DNA from: Plazaster borealis
Lineage: Eukaryota; Echinodermata; Asteroidea; Forcipulatida; Labidiasteridae
DNA: 64,000 nt
Direction of reading: 5' to 3'
Assembly: GCA_021014325.1 (NCBI GenBank)
Contig: JAJGQC010000657.1
Coordinates: 1-64,000 of the forward strand
Each line of letters starts with the position of its first letter. Position 1 is the stretch's first letter. The translations under genes were made by a program, and so were the position numbers. Under the pieces are notes generated by a model. The model made no database searches, had not been told where the DNA came from, and saw only the letters and a program-made list of their open reading frames with translations. Positions 34,677-46,847 of this stretch are shown in pieces.

Positions 34677-37600
34677 AAGGTGTTAAACTTGTACATATGT
34701 AATTTTGAGTGATTCCAGACAATTTCATTTTTGGGCCAATTTTTATAAATGGGCCTTTTTGAGCAAGGATTTTCAGTTTAGAAAACTGCAAGGGGTTAAA
34801 CTTGTGTTTTGGAGCGATTTCAGACAGTTTTATTTTCAGCCCAATTTTTATAAATGGGCCTTTTTGAGCCAGGATTTTCAGTTAAAAAAACTGCAAGGGG
34901 TTAAACTTGTTTTTGGAGCGATTTCAGAACATTTTATTTTCAGCCCAATTTTTAAAAATGGGCCTTTTGAGCCAGGATTTTCAGTTTAAAAAACTGCAAG
35001 GGTTAAACTTGTATTTTGGAGCGATTTCAGAACATTTTATTTTCAGCCCAATTTTTAAAAATGGGTCTTTTGAGCGAGGATTTTCACTTTACAAAACTGC
35101 AAGGGGTTAAACTTGTATTTTGGAGCGATTTCAGAACATTTTATTTTCAGCCCAATTTTTAAAAATGGGCCTTTTTGAGCCAGGATTTTCAGTTAAAAAA
35201 ACTGCAAGGGGTTAAACTTGTATTTTGGAGCGATTTCAGAACATTTTATTTTCAGCCCAATTTTTAAAAATGGGCCTTTTTGAGCCAGGATTTTCAGTTA
35301 AAAATACTGCAAGGGGTTAAACTTGTATTTTGGAGCGATTTCAGAACATTTTATTTTCAGCCCAATTTTTAAAAATGGGCCTTTTTGAGCCAGGATTTTC
35401 AGTTTAAAAAACTGCAAGGGGTTAAACTTGTTTTTTGGAGCGATTTCAGAACATTTGATTTTCAGCCCAATTTTTAAAAATGGGCCTTTTTGAGCCAGGA
35501 TTTTCAGTTAAAAAAACTGCAAGGGGTTAAACTTGTTTTTTGGAGCGATGTCACAACATGTTATAATAAGCCCAATTTTTAAAATGGGGCCTTTTTGAGC
35601 CAGGACTTTCAGTTAAAAAAACTGCAAGGGGTTAAACTTGTTTTTTGGAGCGATTTCAGAACATTTTATTTTCAGCCCAATTTTTAAAAATGGGCCTTTT
35701 TGAGCCAGGACTTTCAGTTTAAAAAACTGCAAGGGGTTAAACTTGTATTTTGGAGCGATTTCAGAACATTTTATTTTCAGCCCAATTTTTAAAAATGGGC
35801 CTTTTTGAGCGAGGATTTTTACTTTAAAAAACTGCAAGGGGTTAAACTTGTATTTTGGAGCGATTTCAGAACATTTTATTTTCAGCCCAATTTTTAAAAA
35901 TGGGCCTTTTTGAGCCAGGATTTTCAGTTAAAAAAACTGCAAGGGGTTAAACTTGTATTTTGGAGCGATTTCAGAACATTTTATTTTCAGCCCAATTTTA
36001 AAAATGGGCCTTTTTGAGCCAGGTTTTTTCAGTTTTAAAAACTGCAAGGGGTTAAACTTGTTTTTTGGAGCGATTTCAGAACATTTTATTTTCAGGCCAA
36101 TTTTTAAAAATGGGCCTTTTGAGCCAGGATTTTCAGTTTAAAAAACTGCAAGGGGTTAAACTTATTTTTTGGAGCGATTTCAGAACATTTTATTTTCAGC
36201 CCAATTTTTAAAAATGGGCCTTTTTGAGCCAGGATTTTCAGTTAAAAAAACTGCAAGGGGTTAAACTTGTTTTTTGGAGCGATTTCAGAACATTTTATTT
36301 TCAGCCCAATTTTTAAAATGGGCCTTTTTGAGCCAGGATTTTTGGTTTAAAAAACTGCAAGGGGTTAAACTTGTTTTTTGGAGCGATTTCAGAACATTTT
36401 ATTTTCAGCCCAATTTTTAAAAATGGGCCTTTTTGAGCCAGGATTTTCAGTTTAAAAAACTGCAAGGGGTTAAACTTGTTTTTTGGAGCGATTTCAGAAC
36501 ATTTTATTTTCAGCCCAATTTTTAAAAATGGGCCTTTTTGAGCCAGGATTTTTGGTTAAAAAAACTGCAAGGTGTTAAACTTGTTTTTTGGAGCGATTTC
36601 AGAACATTTTATTTTCAGCCCAATTTTTAAAAATGGGCCTTTTTGAGCCAGGATTTTTGGTTAAAAACTGCAAGGGGTTAAACTTGTTTTTGGAGCGATT
36701 TCAGAACATTTTATTTTCAGCCCAATTTTTAAAAATGGGCCTTTTTGAGCCAGGATTTTTGGTTTAGAAAACTGCAAGGTGTTAAACTTGTTTTTTGGAG
36801 CGATTTCAGAACATTTTATTTTCAGCCCAATTTTTAAAAATGGGCCTTTTTGAGCCAGGATTTTTGGTTAAAAAACTGCAAGGTGTTAAACTTGTTTATT
36901 GGAGCGATTTCAGAACATTTTATTTTCAGCCCAATTTTTAAAAATGGGCCTTTTTGAGCCAGGATTTTTGGTTAAAAAAACTGCAAGGGGTTAAACTTGT
37001 TTTTTGGAGCGATTTCAGAACATTTTATTTTCAGCCCAATTATTAAAAATGGGCCTTTTTGAGCCAGGATTTTCAGTTAAAAAAACTGCAAGGGATTAAA
37101 CTTGTTTTTGGAGCGATTTCAGAACATTTTATTTTCAGCCCAATTTTTAATAATGGGCCTTTTGAGCCAGGATTTTTGGTTAAAAACTGCAAGGGGTTAA
37201 ACTTGTTTTTTGGAGCGATTTCAGAACATTTGATTTTCAGCCCAATTTTTAAAAATGGGCCTTTTTGAGCCAGGATTTTTAGTTAAAAAAACTGCAAGGG
37301 GTTAAACTTGTATTTTGGAGCGATTTCAGAACATTTTATTTTCAGCCCAATTTTAAAAATGGGCCTTTTTGAGCCAGGTATTTTAAGTTTAAAAAACTGC
37401 AAGGGGTTAAACTTGTTTTTGGAGCGATTTCAGAACATTTGATTTTCAGCCCAATTTTTAAAAATGGGCCTTTTGAGCCAGGATTTTCAGTTTAAAAACT
37501 GCAAGGGGTTAAACTTATTTTTGGAGCGATTTCAGAACATTTTATTTTCAGCCCAATTTTTAAAAATGGGCCTTTTTGAGCCAGGATTTTCAGTTAAAAA

Positions 37601-40018
37601 AACTGCAAGGGGTTAAACTTGTTTTTTGGAGCGATTTCAGAACATTTTATTTTCAGCCCAATTTTTAAAATGGGCCTTTTTGAGCCAGGATTTTTGGTTT
37701 AAAAAACTGCAAGGGGTTAAACTTGTTTTTTGGAGCGATTTCAGAACATTTTATTTTCAGCCCAATTTTTAAAAATGGGCCTTTTTGAGCCAGGATTTTC
37801 AGTTTAAAAAACTGCAAGGGGTTAAACTTGTTTTTGGAGCGATTTCAGAACATTTTATTTTCAGCCCAATTTTTAAAAATGGGCCTTTTGAGCCAGGATT
37901 TTTGGTTAAAAAAACTGCAAGGTGTTAAACTTGTTTTTGGAGCGATTTCAGAACATTTTATTTTCAGCCCAATTTTTAAAAATGGGCCTTTTGAGCCAGG
38001 ATTTTTGGTTAAAAAAACTGCAAGGGTTAAACTTGTTTTTGGAGCGATTTCAGAACATTTTATTTTCAGCCCAATTTTTAAAAATGGGCCTTTTGAGCCA
38101 GATTTTTGGTTTAGAAAACTGCAAGGTGTTAAACTTGTTTTTGGAGCGATTTCAGAACATTTTATTTTCAGCCCAATTTTTAAAAATGGGCCTTTTGAGC
38201 CAGGATTTTTGGTTAAAAAAACTGCAAGGTGTTAAACTTGTTTTTTGGAGCGATTTCAGAACATTTTATTTTCAGCCCAATTTTTAAAAATGGGCCTTTT
38301 TGAGCCAGGATTTTTAGTTAAAAAAACTGCAAGGGGTTAAACTTGTATTTTGGAGCGATTTCAGAACATTTTATTTTCAGCCCAATTTTAAAAATGGGCC
38401 TTTTTGAGCCAGGTTTTTTCAGTTTAAAAAACTGCAAGGGGTTAAACTTGTTTTTTGGAGCGATTTCAGAACATTTTATTTTCAGCCCAATTTTTAAAAA
38501 TGGGCCTTTTTGAGCCAGGATTTTCAGTTTAAAAAACTGCAAGGGGTTAAACTTATTTTTTGGAGCGATTTCAGAACATTTTATTTTCAGCCCAATTTTT
38601 AAAAATGGGCCTTTTTGAGCCAGGATTTTCAGTTAAAAAAACTGCAAGGGGTTAAACTTGTTTTTTGGAGCGATTTCAGAACATTTTATTTTCAGCCCAA
38701 TTTTTAAAATGGGCCTTTTTGAGCCAGGATTTTTGGTTTAAAAAACTGCAAGGGGTTAAACTTGTTTTTTGGAGCGATTTCAGAACATTTTATTTTCAGC
38801 CCAATTTTTAAAAATGGGCCTTTTGAGCCAGGATTTTCAGTTTAAAAACTGCAAGGGGTTAAACTTGTTTTTGGAGCGATTTCAGAACATTTTATTTTCA
38901 GCCCAATTTTTAAAAATGGGCCTTTTTGAGCCAGGATTTTTGGTTAAAAACTGCAAGGTGTTAAACTTGTTTTTGGAGCGATTTCAGAACATTTTATTTT
39001 CAGCCCAATTTTTAAAAATGGGCCTATGGGATCCAGGATTTTTGGTTATAAAATGTGCAAGGGGTTAAACTTGTTTTTTGAGCGATTTCAGAACATTTTA
39101 TTTTCAGCCCAATTTTTAAAAATGGGCCTTTTTGAGCCAGAATTTTTGGTTTAGAAAACTGCAAGGTGTTAAACTTGTTTTTTGGAGCGATTTCAGAACA
39201 TTTTATTTTCAGCCCAATTTTTAAAAATGGGCCTTTTGAGCCAGGATTTTTGGTTAAAAAAACTGCAAGGTGTTAAACTTGTTTTTGGAGCGATTTCAGA
39301 ACATTTTATTTTCAGCCCAATTTTTAAAAATGGGCCTTTTGAGCCAGGATTTTTGGTTAAAAACTGCAAGGGGTTAAACTTGTTTTTGGAGCGATTTCAG
39401 AACATTTTATTTTCAGCCCAATTATTAAAAATGGGCCTTTTTGAGCCAGGATTTTCAGTTAAAAAAACTGCAAGGGATTAAACTTGTTTTTTGGAGCGAT
39501 TTCAGAACATTTTATTTTCAGCCCAATTTTTAATAATGGGCCTATGGGAGCCCGGAGTGTAGGATAAAAAACAGCAAGGGGTTAAACTTGTTTTTTGGAG
39601 CGATTTCAGAACATTTGATTTTCAGCCCAATTTTTAAAAATGGGCCTTTTTGAGCCAGGATTTTTAGTTAAAAAAACTGCAAGGGGTTAAACTTGTATTT
39701 TGGAGCGATTTCAGAACATTTTATTTTCAGCCCAATTTTAAAAATGGGCCTTTTTGAGCCAGGTTTTTTCAGTTTAAAAAACTGCAAGGGGTTAAACTTG
39801 TTTTTTGGATCGATTTCAGAACATTTGATTTTCAGCCCAATTTTTAAAAATGGGCCTTTTTGAGCCAGGATTTTCAGTTTAAAAAACTGCAAGAGGTTAA
39901 ACTTGTTTTTTGGAGCGATTTCAGAACATTTTATTTTCAGGCCAATTTTTAAAAATGGGCCTTTTTGAGCCGGGATTTTTGGTTAAAAAAACTGCAAGGG
40001 GTTAAACTTGTACTTTTG
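34677..40018. repeat. Satellite of about 105-bp monomers, roughly 51 copies
   Basis: GGAGCGATTTCAG recurs about every 103-105 bp (34811, 34915, 35018, 35122, 35227 and onward to 39906). A monomer reads AACTGCAAGGGGTTAAACTTG, then GGAGCGATTTCAGAACATTT, then a palindromic block GCCCAATTTTTAAAAATGGGC, then TTTTTGAGCCAGGATTTT and a second inverted block CAGTTTAAAAAACTG. Two hairpins per monomer are therefore possible. Variant CAGTT is replaced by TGGTT in many units from 36340 on. The edge copies at left are the most diverged. All open frames here follow from the period being near a multiple of three. Confidence 0.97.
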
Positions 40019-41413
40019 ACTTATTCAGGACCATTTTCTTTAACTATTTTTTTTGGTTACACAACTCAACTTAAAAAGAAAACTATTTTAAATGTATTTT
40101 CTCATTTTATTTTCCATTTGTTTACAATATTAAGGGGGTGCTTGAAATACAGTGTGACAAAATCTTGAGATCCTGTTTAATTTGAAAAATATGAGCATGT
40201 TTTCAAAATACTCGTAAATATTAAACAATATAAATATGTCCAAGTCCAATACCTAGCTAGTTATGTTTAATTTAAGTAGCCACACTGTTTTGTTTTAATA
40301 AGTTGACCTGAACATTTTGCATCTTTATTGTTTTTGTAAAGAATTAAGACGCCAGTGGCATAACCAGAGGGGTGGGGGAAGGGGGACGTATCCCCACTCA
40401 GAACCCTGAATACGACCCCCCCCCCTCCCATGATATTAAAAAAATGCACATATGAATGGTTAGATACATAAAATGCCCCCCCCCCCCCGACAAGAAAATG
40501 TCTGGTTCAGCCACTGCAAGACACAAAGCACATTGATAGATAAGCAGGTACCAACGTCATACATGCTATCAGCATGATTCTATGATTACCAGCAGAAACG
40601 GAAAGCTGAAGAAAAGCCAGATCATCTTTTTAAAAAGAGTCATCAATTTAACAAACTTCCGTAAGACAATAACATTCTCAATTGGAGCCTATTTATTAGG
40701 AGTTACAATAATTATATATGCTGCATATTGTTCAGAAACTTTACAATGACACAAGAATGACTCGCAAAGTAATAAAAAGAGATTCCAATGAAAAGGATGT
40801 AGGGCTCGGTTCAATATTTTGTGAATATTGTTTTCTGTGAATAAAATGTGAACTAAATAAATGTGTCCCAACCTCAAACAAGGGTTAACAATATTAATTA
40901 ACAAATTCCAAACTTTCCAACACTGGCGACAACACATGTGTTTTCACTGCAATTGTGCGATCAGAGCAAATTGGCTCCACTAAAACAATCCAACACAGGT
41001 CAAACTTTTATGCTTGTGTAAACTTCTTCTCTTTCTGGGCGATGAATTTATAGATTTGAAAGATCCTTTTAAATTTGTCTGAAGAAAGATTAGGTGAAAG
41101 AAAGATTATAACTGTTTACTGTTGTTATACAAAACAATATCCATGATGATGAAATGGTTACACATATGTTCCGACACCCCTAGTGTATTTTCCTATTCCT
41201 AACCCCAACCCTAACCCCTAACCTTAAACCCCAGCCTGTAAACCAAGAAGGGTACATTGGAAAGCCATTGCATAGAGGTTGAACACAGAGACTCCTTCAC
41301 TACTTTGAATTACGCTCCAAACACCAACATTACTGCATAACTTATACAACCTTTGTAGTCGGAGATTAAGACTTAAGATAGCAAACTCTTGAACAAGGCC
41401 TATAGCCCTGTCA
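40019..41413. other. 3' flank of MDN1
   Basis: This lies downstream of the MDN1 stop codon on the minus strand and should include its 3' UTR. An AATAAA on the minus strand (TTTATT at 40692-40697) is one possible polyadenylation signal, about 720 bp past the stop. 40370-40490 contains C-rich runs of a dispersed repeat. No other gene is recognised. Confidence 0.4.
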
Positions 41414-41601
41414 CTATTGAATGTCCCCAGCTGTGACCAGCTCAAACCACTGTCTCAAGGCATCACTGAGTGTCTCTGGCATGGAGTTGATATCTTTAAG
41501 GATGATGTAGAAGGGGAACGGGAAGTGTTCCATGTAGGTGCTGATTTGAGGAAGCTCCCAGCTCCACCAAAGATAGGAACCTTGATGTCAAGAATGGAAT
41601 C
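41414..41601 (-). CDS. MDN1: Midasin, terminal exon (VWA domain end), frameshifted
   Basis: The exon follows an acceptor (GACAG|GATTCC) at 41601 and ends with TAG at 41414-41416. It begins DSILDIKVPIFGGAG, then one base is missing in a G run near 41562, and the next frame continues ELPQISTYMEHFPFPFYIIL, DINSMPETLSDALRQWFELV and a short tail. This is the conserved C-terminus of midasin, whose VWA domain binds the UBL domains of Rsa4 or Ytm1 so that the AAA+ ring can strip them from pre-60S particles. The joined exon phase (0) agrees with the upstream exon. The 1-bp loss is either a homopolymer sequencing error or a real inactivating change. Confidence 0.93.
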
Positions 41602-43177
41602 CTGTCCGACACAAAACATTGCATACAATCAGTTTGAATCTTCTAATAAATGGCTTGAGTTAACTTCTCTATCAAAGTCAAACCAATGTCACACGTTCTG
41701 TGGAATTAGCCCTTCACATTAAAAACGTTAATTACATTCACGCATGCATACAGACACTATTGATTGGCAAACACCATACAGATGTGCACTAAGCAGACGC
41801 ACAACTGCGCCACCATCAGCCCCATACAAAAAGACTCGATATTCCATCATGTTGCCAACCAACAGTGTTAGTACGTACGCGTGATGTAATTTACATATTT
41901 CATGGGAAGAGTCTATTGAGACTTAACTAAACCGATTTAAAATGAGGCTCGACTTTAAAGTTGTCTTTAGGGACTAATTTATCATTGACTCCTTCAGAAA
42001 GAGAGTCAGAATAAACTACTTTGTAATGATTGAGGTATAAAGTCTGCCCATTGTGCACTCCTTGCTCTATGACTTTAGAAACAACACGTGGCATTCTCCA
42101 ATGCTATCTTGCACAAGCATGGTGGACTATAGCCAGACTTATGGTTGCCCAATCCCTGTAAATACATCAGTTTAATGGGTTGCTTCATTCATTTGAAGAG
42201 TGTATTGCAAGCAACCTTACAAAGACTTCAGAACAAAAATTACTCAGTGATTCTTTGCTCCATTATTTGGAAGCTTTTAAGGAGTAAATTGTACATGATT
42301 TTTAGATCAAGTGACTGTCTTCAGACTTAGCGATAAAGTTTCCATCAAAAATTCAGTGACTTTAGTTCTTAGACCTCATTAAGGACTTGAGATTTGACTT
42401 GGTTTTAAAGATTTTGAAAACAATTCTGGATCAGGGGCCAATTCCATAAAGCATGTAAGCAGACATTTTCTGACTATGGAGCTGCCCTAAACACCTTTGT
42501 ATTTAATAATCACTGCTTACCATAAGCAAAGTTAATAATCACTGCTTACCATAAGCAAAGTAAAAGGCACGCTAACTTGCCAGCAATTCTTATAAGCACT
42601 GATATGAGGAGTAATGCAAGAATGCAAATTCTTTACCAATGCACACAAGTGTGTTAACACCTGCAATCAGGGACCTCCTATTGTCCCTCTATAGTTTGGA
42701 CTCTAACTTTTTGGCAACAGCTCCCATTGGTTTTGTAGACTTTCCAACTGGGTACCTTCATCCAACCAGGGAACCCATTGTCCACTTTTGTTATAGGTCC
42801 CTGGTTTAAATGTGTATACCCACCCAGCCACACATTCTTGATGGTTAATGAAACACACATTTGCTAAAAACAAATTTTTCTGCTCTTATCATTATTCATA
42901 ATAAACACCTTATCTTCTTATAAGCAGAGGAGTAATGCAATAATGCAAACCCTTTACCAACGTACTCACACACGGCCAGATCTTCTTGGTCGCTTATGAA
43001 AATTGACCCTGGACTGTTCAGCACAAAAACTTACCTTCCTTAGTAGATTTAGGTTACCGACCAAAGTACAGTGTAATTCATTGTTATAGGACTGGTGGGC
43101 CGCTGTCTTTTGCTTAAAGGTAATTCGTTAAGCAACATTTTGTGCTTAACAGCTTTATGACATTGGACCCTGCTAAC
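41602..43177 (-). other. MDN1 last intron, with two MITE copies
   Basis: The intron is bounded by donor AAG|GTTAGC (43177/43178) and acceptor ACAG (41602). It contains MITE family M sequences near 42437-42640 (CCAATTCCATAAAGCATG start) and 43005-43170 (ending AACAGCTTTATGACATTGG). 42523-42557 contains a direct duplication of TAATAATCACTGCTTACC. Confidence 0.7.
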
Positions 43178-43390
43178 CTTATTTTCAGGATTATCTAATG
43201 CCAAAAACACAAGGAAGACGTTGGCATCCCGGGCCTCCCTGACCGCAGCTTTCACTTTCTCCATGCCTTCCAGGAATAAACCTCTCCCATCTGAGACGAC
43301 TAAGAGCAGTTGAGATGTCTCCATTGAGCTACCTGTAGTTTGCAGACGGGAACGGGCAGACATCATGCTGGCTGTGGCATAGTTTAACAA
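43178..43390 (-). CDS. MDN1: Midasin exon (VWA core)
   Basis: The 213-nt, phase 0-0 exon encodes 71 residues: LLNYATASMMSARSRL, then TSQLLLVVSDGRGLFLEG, then VKAAVREARDANVFLVFLAL, ending DNPENK. The SDGRGLF strand-loop and the FLVF..LDNP strand are signatures of the midasin VWA domain. The acceptor TCTTAG and donor AAG|GTTAGC fit. It joins in frame to KTKIGQ upstream and DSILDIK downstream, as expected from the conserved protein. No stop or frameshift is present. Confidence 0.95.
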
Positions 43391-44401
43391 CTAAGATGGG
43401 AAAGGAAAACAACACCACCAGAAGATGTTAACATTGTAAAGCCTAGAACTTGAGTCTTGAAGGAGCAGGAATGTCAAATAAAACAGTAACATGGAAACAA
43501 TCAGCTGCCTTCAACCCAGCAGTCAAATAATGGTTACTAGGTACTGCTATAAAGAAAACTGAAGGGAGACTTAGGGGGATTCAACATGGAGGACGTTTTG
43601 TCAAGTTTGAAGGCTTTTTAGACAATAATAGATTACAACAACAAACAATACTCAGACTATGATATGTAATGTGAATGATTACAGTGAGTCATCTGTTCTG
43701 TAAACATCACTTCAATAATAAAGACTTAGTTCTTAAAACGACTACTAACGATTTGATATTGTTTTGCGCCTGTTCACATTGAATGAAAAGGTTAGAGTTC
43801 TAGCAATACTTAAACCAGCTCAGTTTGCTTCTTGAGGAATATTACAGAAGGCCTTGTCTAAATTGGTGACTTTGTCTGTAGCTGTTGCTAGATCACTGTC
43901 AATGCCTTCTTCAATGTTGTATCCCAGCCGTTGGTCTACGTCATACTCAAATTTGCTCAATGTGGACATAGACATACTAAAAGAGCAAGGAAATGTCAAA
44001 TTAAATTTTGTGATGTACTCATTGTCCAATAGAGTCGTCATGTGAGTGGGGGAAAATTACAAGTCTGTAACCTCACTTTAAAATGGTGTAAATTGCCATT
44101 GCATTCAAAACCCTTCCAAAATCCAAAATATCCGATGACATTATTCTGGGAAAAATCTTTACGATCTACACCATTTTTACATGAGGTTAGAGACTTGTAG
44201 CTTTTTCCCCACTCACATGAGTACTCTATCTCTATTGGGAAATGAGTACATCACAAAATTGAACTTGACATTTCCCTTCCTCTTTAAAACCCATCAGCTA
44301 TTGCAGGCATTATTCATCCCATTACAGAATATCATATTGCAAGGAGAAAGTGATCTGCCTGCATAGTTCACAGTTCCCTCCCAAGTGGATATTGGGCTTA
44401 C

Positions 44402-44516
44402 CTGTCCAATCTTGGTCTTAGTCTGAGAGAAAGTAAATTGTCGGAGTATCTTGGCTCCTGATTGATCAGTGAACTGCTCATGGAATGGATGGAGAAGCTG
44501 GACAGACTCACCAAAA
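44402..44516 (-). CDS. MDN1: Midasin exon (FGESVQLLHPFHEQ), copy 1
   Basis: The 115-nt exon between acceptor TTTGTAG and donor CAG|GTAAGC encodes SFGESVQLLHPFHEQFTDQ followed by SGAKILRQFTFSQTKTKIGQ. It enters in phase 2 and leaves in phase 0. These residues form the second helix-strand unit of the VWA domain. A near-identical exon lies at 50877-50991. Copy 1 retains HEQFTDQ, where copy 2 has HEQCTDQ; Phe fits the family as I remember it. Confidence 0.92.
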
Positions 44517-44985
44517 CTACAAATCAAAAGTCAAAGTTAATCATTAAAATCCATCCAGTCCCAAATTCTTCTATATCCAATTACCAAAGTGAAGGATTCA
44601 GAAGGACTGTGGTCAGTGGACCCAAATAACAAGTGCTTATCCATGGGTCAGGTAATCCAATCTTATCTAAATTACATGGAGTGACAAAAAGAGAAGAGGT
44701 GTAACATTTTTAAAGACTCTCTTCATCACCACAAATAAAGAACTAGGGTAGTGGGTCTGGGTTTCCCCTTGGTCTAGAGGATCAAGCCCCCTGAACCTCC
44801 TGGGTGTTACATTTCTTAAGACTCAACATCACCACAAATAAAGAACTAGGGTAGTGGGTCTGGGTTTCCCCTTGGTAGCAAGCAAGTTTACCATTTCAAA
44901 GACAATTGTGAGAACATATTAGGAACAAATCCCGAGCCAAGGAAAAATCCTGAGTGAGTCCAAAGGCATAAAGCAATTTCCCTAC

Positions 44986-45020
44986 CTGCAAACTGCAAGC
45001 TCTCCTGCCTCAAATGCAAG
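44986..45020 (-). CDS. MDN1: Midasin exon with 39-bp in-frame deletion, copy 1
   Basis: Acceptor CACACAG and donor CAG|GTAGGG flank only 35 nt, encoding LAFEAGELAVCS with the split serine. The duplicate at 51461-51534 has 74 nt encoding LAFESLAVISNALTWLEAGE and onward. The 39 nt missing here lie between TTGAG and TTAGAG direct repeats, suggesting slippage. The loss removes 13 residues of a conserved VWA helix, so a protein made from this copy would probably misfold even though the frame is kept. Confidence 0.88.
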
Positions 45021-45594
45021 CTGTGTGAAGAAATCAAGACAATTTGTTGGCAAAAATTCAATACAAACAAATGCATAGGTGAATAGTTAAGCCTTATTGA
45101 TAACACATGGGTGTGTGTGAATTCCTCACATGGTTGTTGTGCACTCATCATTAAACTGTGTGAAGTTTTAATAGCCACACCATATTCATTAATCTTCTAG
45201 ACTTGTGCACAAAACCCTTCCTCTGTTTAAAGCCAGTCACAGTTTTCAAATGTTTTTTGTGTGTATTTTTTTAAAAGTTAGCTGGTACCCGTGTATAGAT
45301 ATACATTGACACCAAAGTAATACCAATCAATCAGAATGTTACAAGAATTGACCATATTTTTGACCGCATGAGGGCGCTTACATCAGGGAATGTCTTGCAG
45401 CACAATTACAGTTTCATCTTATTTTAATTGCCTGTATGTAGTTTTCTTGCATCAATAGTGAAATACATAAACATAAAAATAACAAAAAATGAAAAAAAAC
45501 GTTTTTTTTTCTAGTTTTTCATCACATGAAATTGGTCCACATACGCCCTCTCGCGGTCAAAAATACGTCGAATTGAATTGTTTGTATTTGATGT

Positions 45595-46845
45595 TGTTGT
45601 GACGAGATTGGGTGGACCGACACAAGTCTAATCTGCCCTTTCTTCGAGAAGGTTCTTGAACCTTTAGTGCGGAAGTAGGTCGGAGGTGATGGCAGTGTGA
45701 GTGGCAGGTCACTGTGACCAATGTGGGTTGAGCGAGCTACCGAGAGCAAGCTGCCGGCGTGGATGCAGGCGGGCATTGTCCAATCAGGTGGTGATCAGGT
45801 GATGCCTGGGTGTGTCCAAGTCGAGTGCCGCGGCGTGGCTTGTCCGGGCGTGCCCGGGCTGGCCTGGCAGTGTGATTTTGGTTAGCGAACAAGAAAGTGT
45901 TGTCTCAGATTCCGAGTAAGTAAGACGTGTTATTTAGGGCTCTGCGAAAGACGTGAAGCTTTGGTGGTGCGGGAATACTCAGCGAGCACTCCGGTGAGTG
46001 TTGGGTTGCTGTTGTGTCCGCCGGAAACACACTGTTGTCTCCGACCCGCTTTCATATCTTTCTACGGCCCTGTTAACTGTGTAACTTGCTGAGTGCAGCG
46101 TTCCGGTGAGCGATCCAGTAGTAGTCGTGCCGGTAGGGGTTCATTTGTTGCATAAATTGTTGCTTTACGATTGTGTTGCAGTGATTGAGTAGCCTTTCAG
46201 AGTAGTTGTGATGAAGTGACAGCTAGTAGTTGAGTTCACATAGAACTTGAATGGCACAGTGGGTTGATCATAGAGATTAGCTGACTAGACAGTTGACCAT
46301 AGAGGTTGACTCCGGGCCGTTCATTACTGGTTGAGTAATCCAACTGTAAGGAAGCTCAGATAGAGACACTGTGAAACAGTCGGCGTGCTAGCGTGTGCAT
46401 TTTGGTTGCCAAATTTGCTGTTAGACTGGATTGGTTCCGCGAGGGGTGCACTCACGTAAGACAAGGTTTGTCTAAAGGTTTGTAAAAGGTTAGAGGAAGG
46501 AAAGGTATTTTCCGTGAAAGAGAGTTGCCAGAGAAGGCATTAAAGAGAATTGCCCTTGAGGTAATGAGAGAAGAATTGACACATAGAACTGTGCCTGCGT
46601 CCGTTATTTGTGTGTCATTCCCCCAGTAATTTATCCTGCCCTGCCCCAGAGTGCCAAGACAATCAGTAACCAATCGGCGGTAGATCTCCTCCAAACGAGC
46701 TCACATCCCTGGGCCTGAGATTGCTCGAAGTATTTCCAAGGTCCGAGGTACCATTTGGGTTTGGGGTTTGCGAGACTTTCGCCACAGATGGTGAACCTCT
46801 CTCTGACTTCCGAATCTAGATGAGACTCGCGGGAAACCCGCCACA
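45595..46845 (+). repeat. 5' LTR of the gypsy-type element
   Basis: It starts TGTTGTGACGAG at the exact point where similarity between the two MDN1 blocks ends, and it ends about CGCCACA just before the primer-binding site. That gives about 1.25 kb with TG...CA ends. Without a 3' LTR the boundaries rest on the insertion breakpoint and the primer-binding site only. Confidence 0.75.
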
Positions 46846-46847
46846 AA

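Larger units (their letters stand above)
43797..45595. repeat. Segmental duplication 1, copy 1 (MDN1 exons and introns)
   Basis: About 1.8 kb is nearly identical to 50265-52093, offset 6468 bp. The shared sequence starts GTTCTAGCAATACTTAAACC and ends TGTATTTGATGTT. Copy 1 ends exactly where the gypsy 5' LTR begins. Differences are scattered substitutions, short indels and a 39-bp deletion in an exon (see 44986). It also contains an internal direct repeat of about 107 bp (AATAAAGAACTAGGGTAGTGGG, 44731 and 44838). Confidence 0.95.

Noticed and set aside
34705..39892. Many open frames of 60-135 codons in the 105-bp array (repeats of a GAISEHFIFSPIFKNGPF-like peptide)
   Set aside because: The monomer length is close to a multiple of three, so any stop-free frame is repeated. 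Frames occur on both strands, shift with every 1-bp indel, and have no codon bias or start context.
24721..40018. CRISPR-like direct repeats
   Set aside because: Units are long (105-255 bp) and contiguous, with no unique spacers, and the genome is eukaryotic.
43816..43966. Open minus-strand segment (LSKFEYDVDQRLGYNIEEGI) with an acceptor-like CTTTTAG, present in both duplicates (second at about 50284-50436)
   Set aside because: Its phase does not fit between the flanking midasin exons, which join directly. The two copies differ by several amino-acid changes and no donor is evident. It may be intronic noise or part of an unrecognised repeat.
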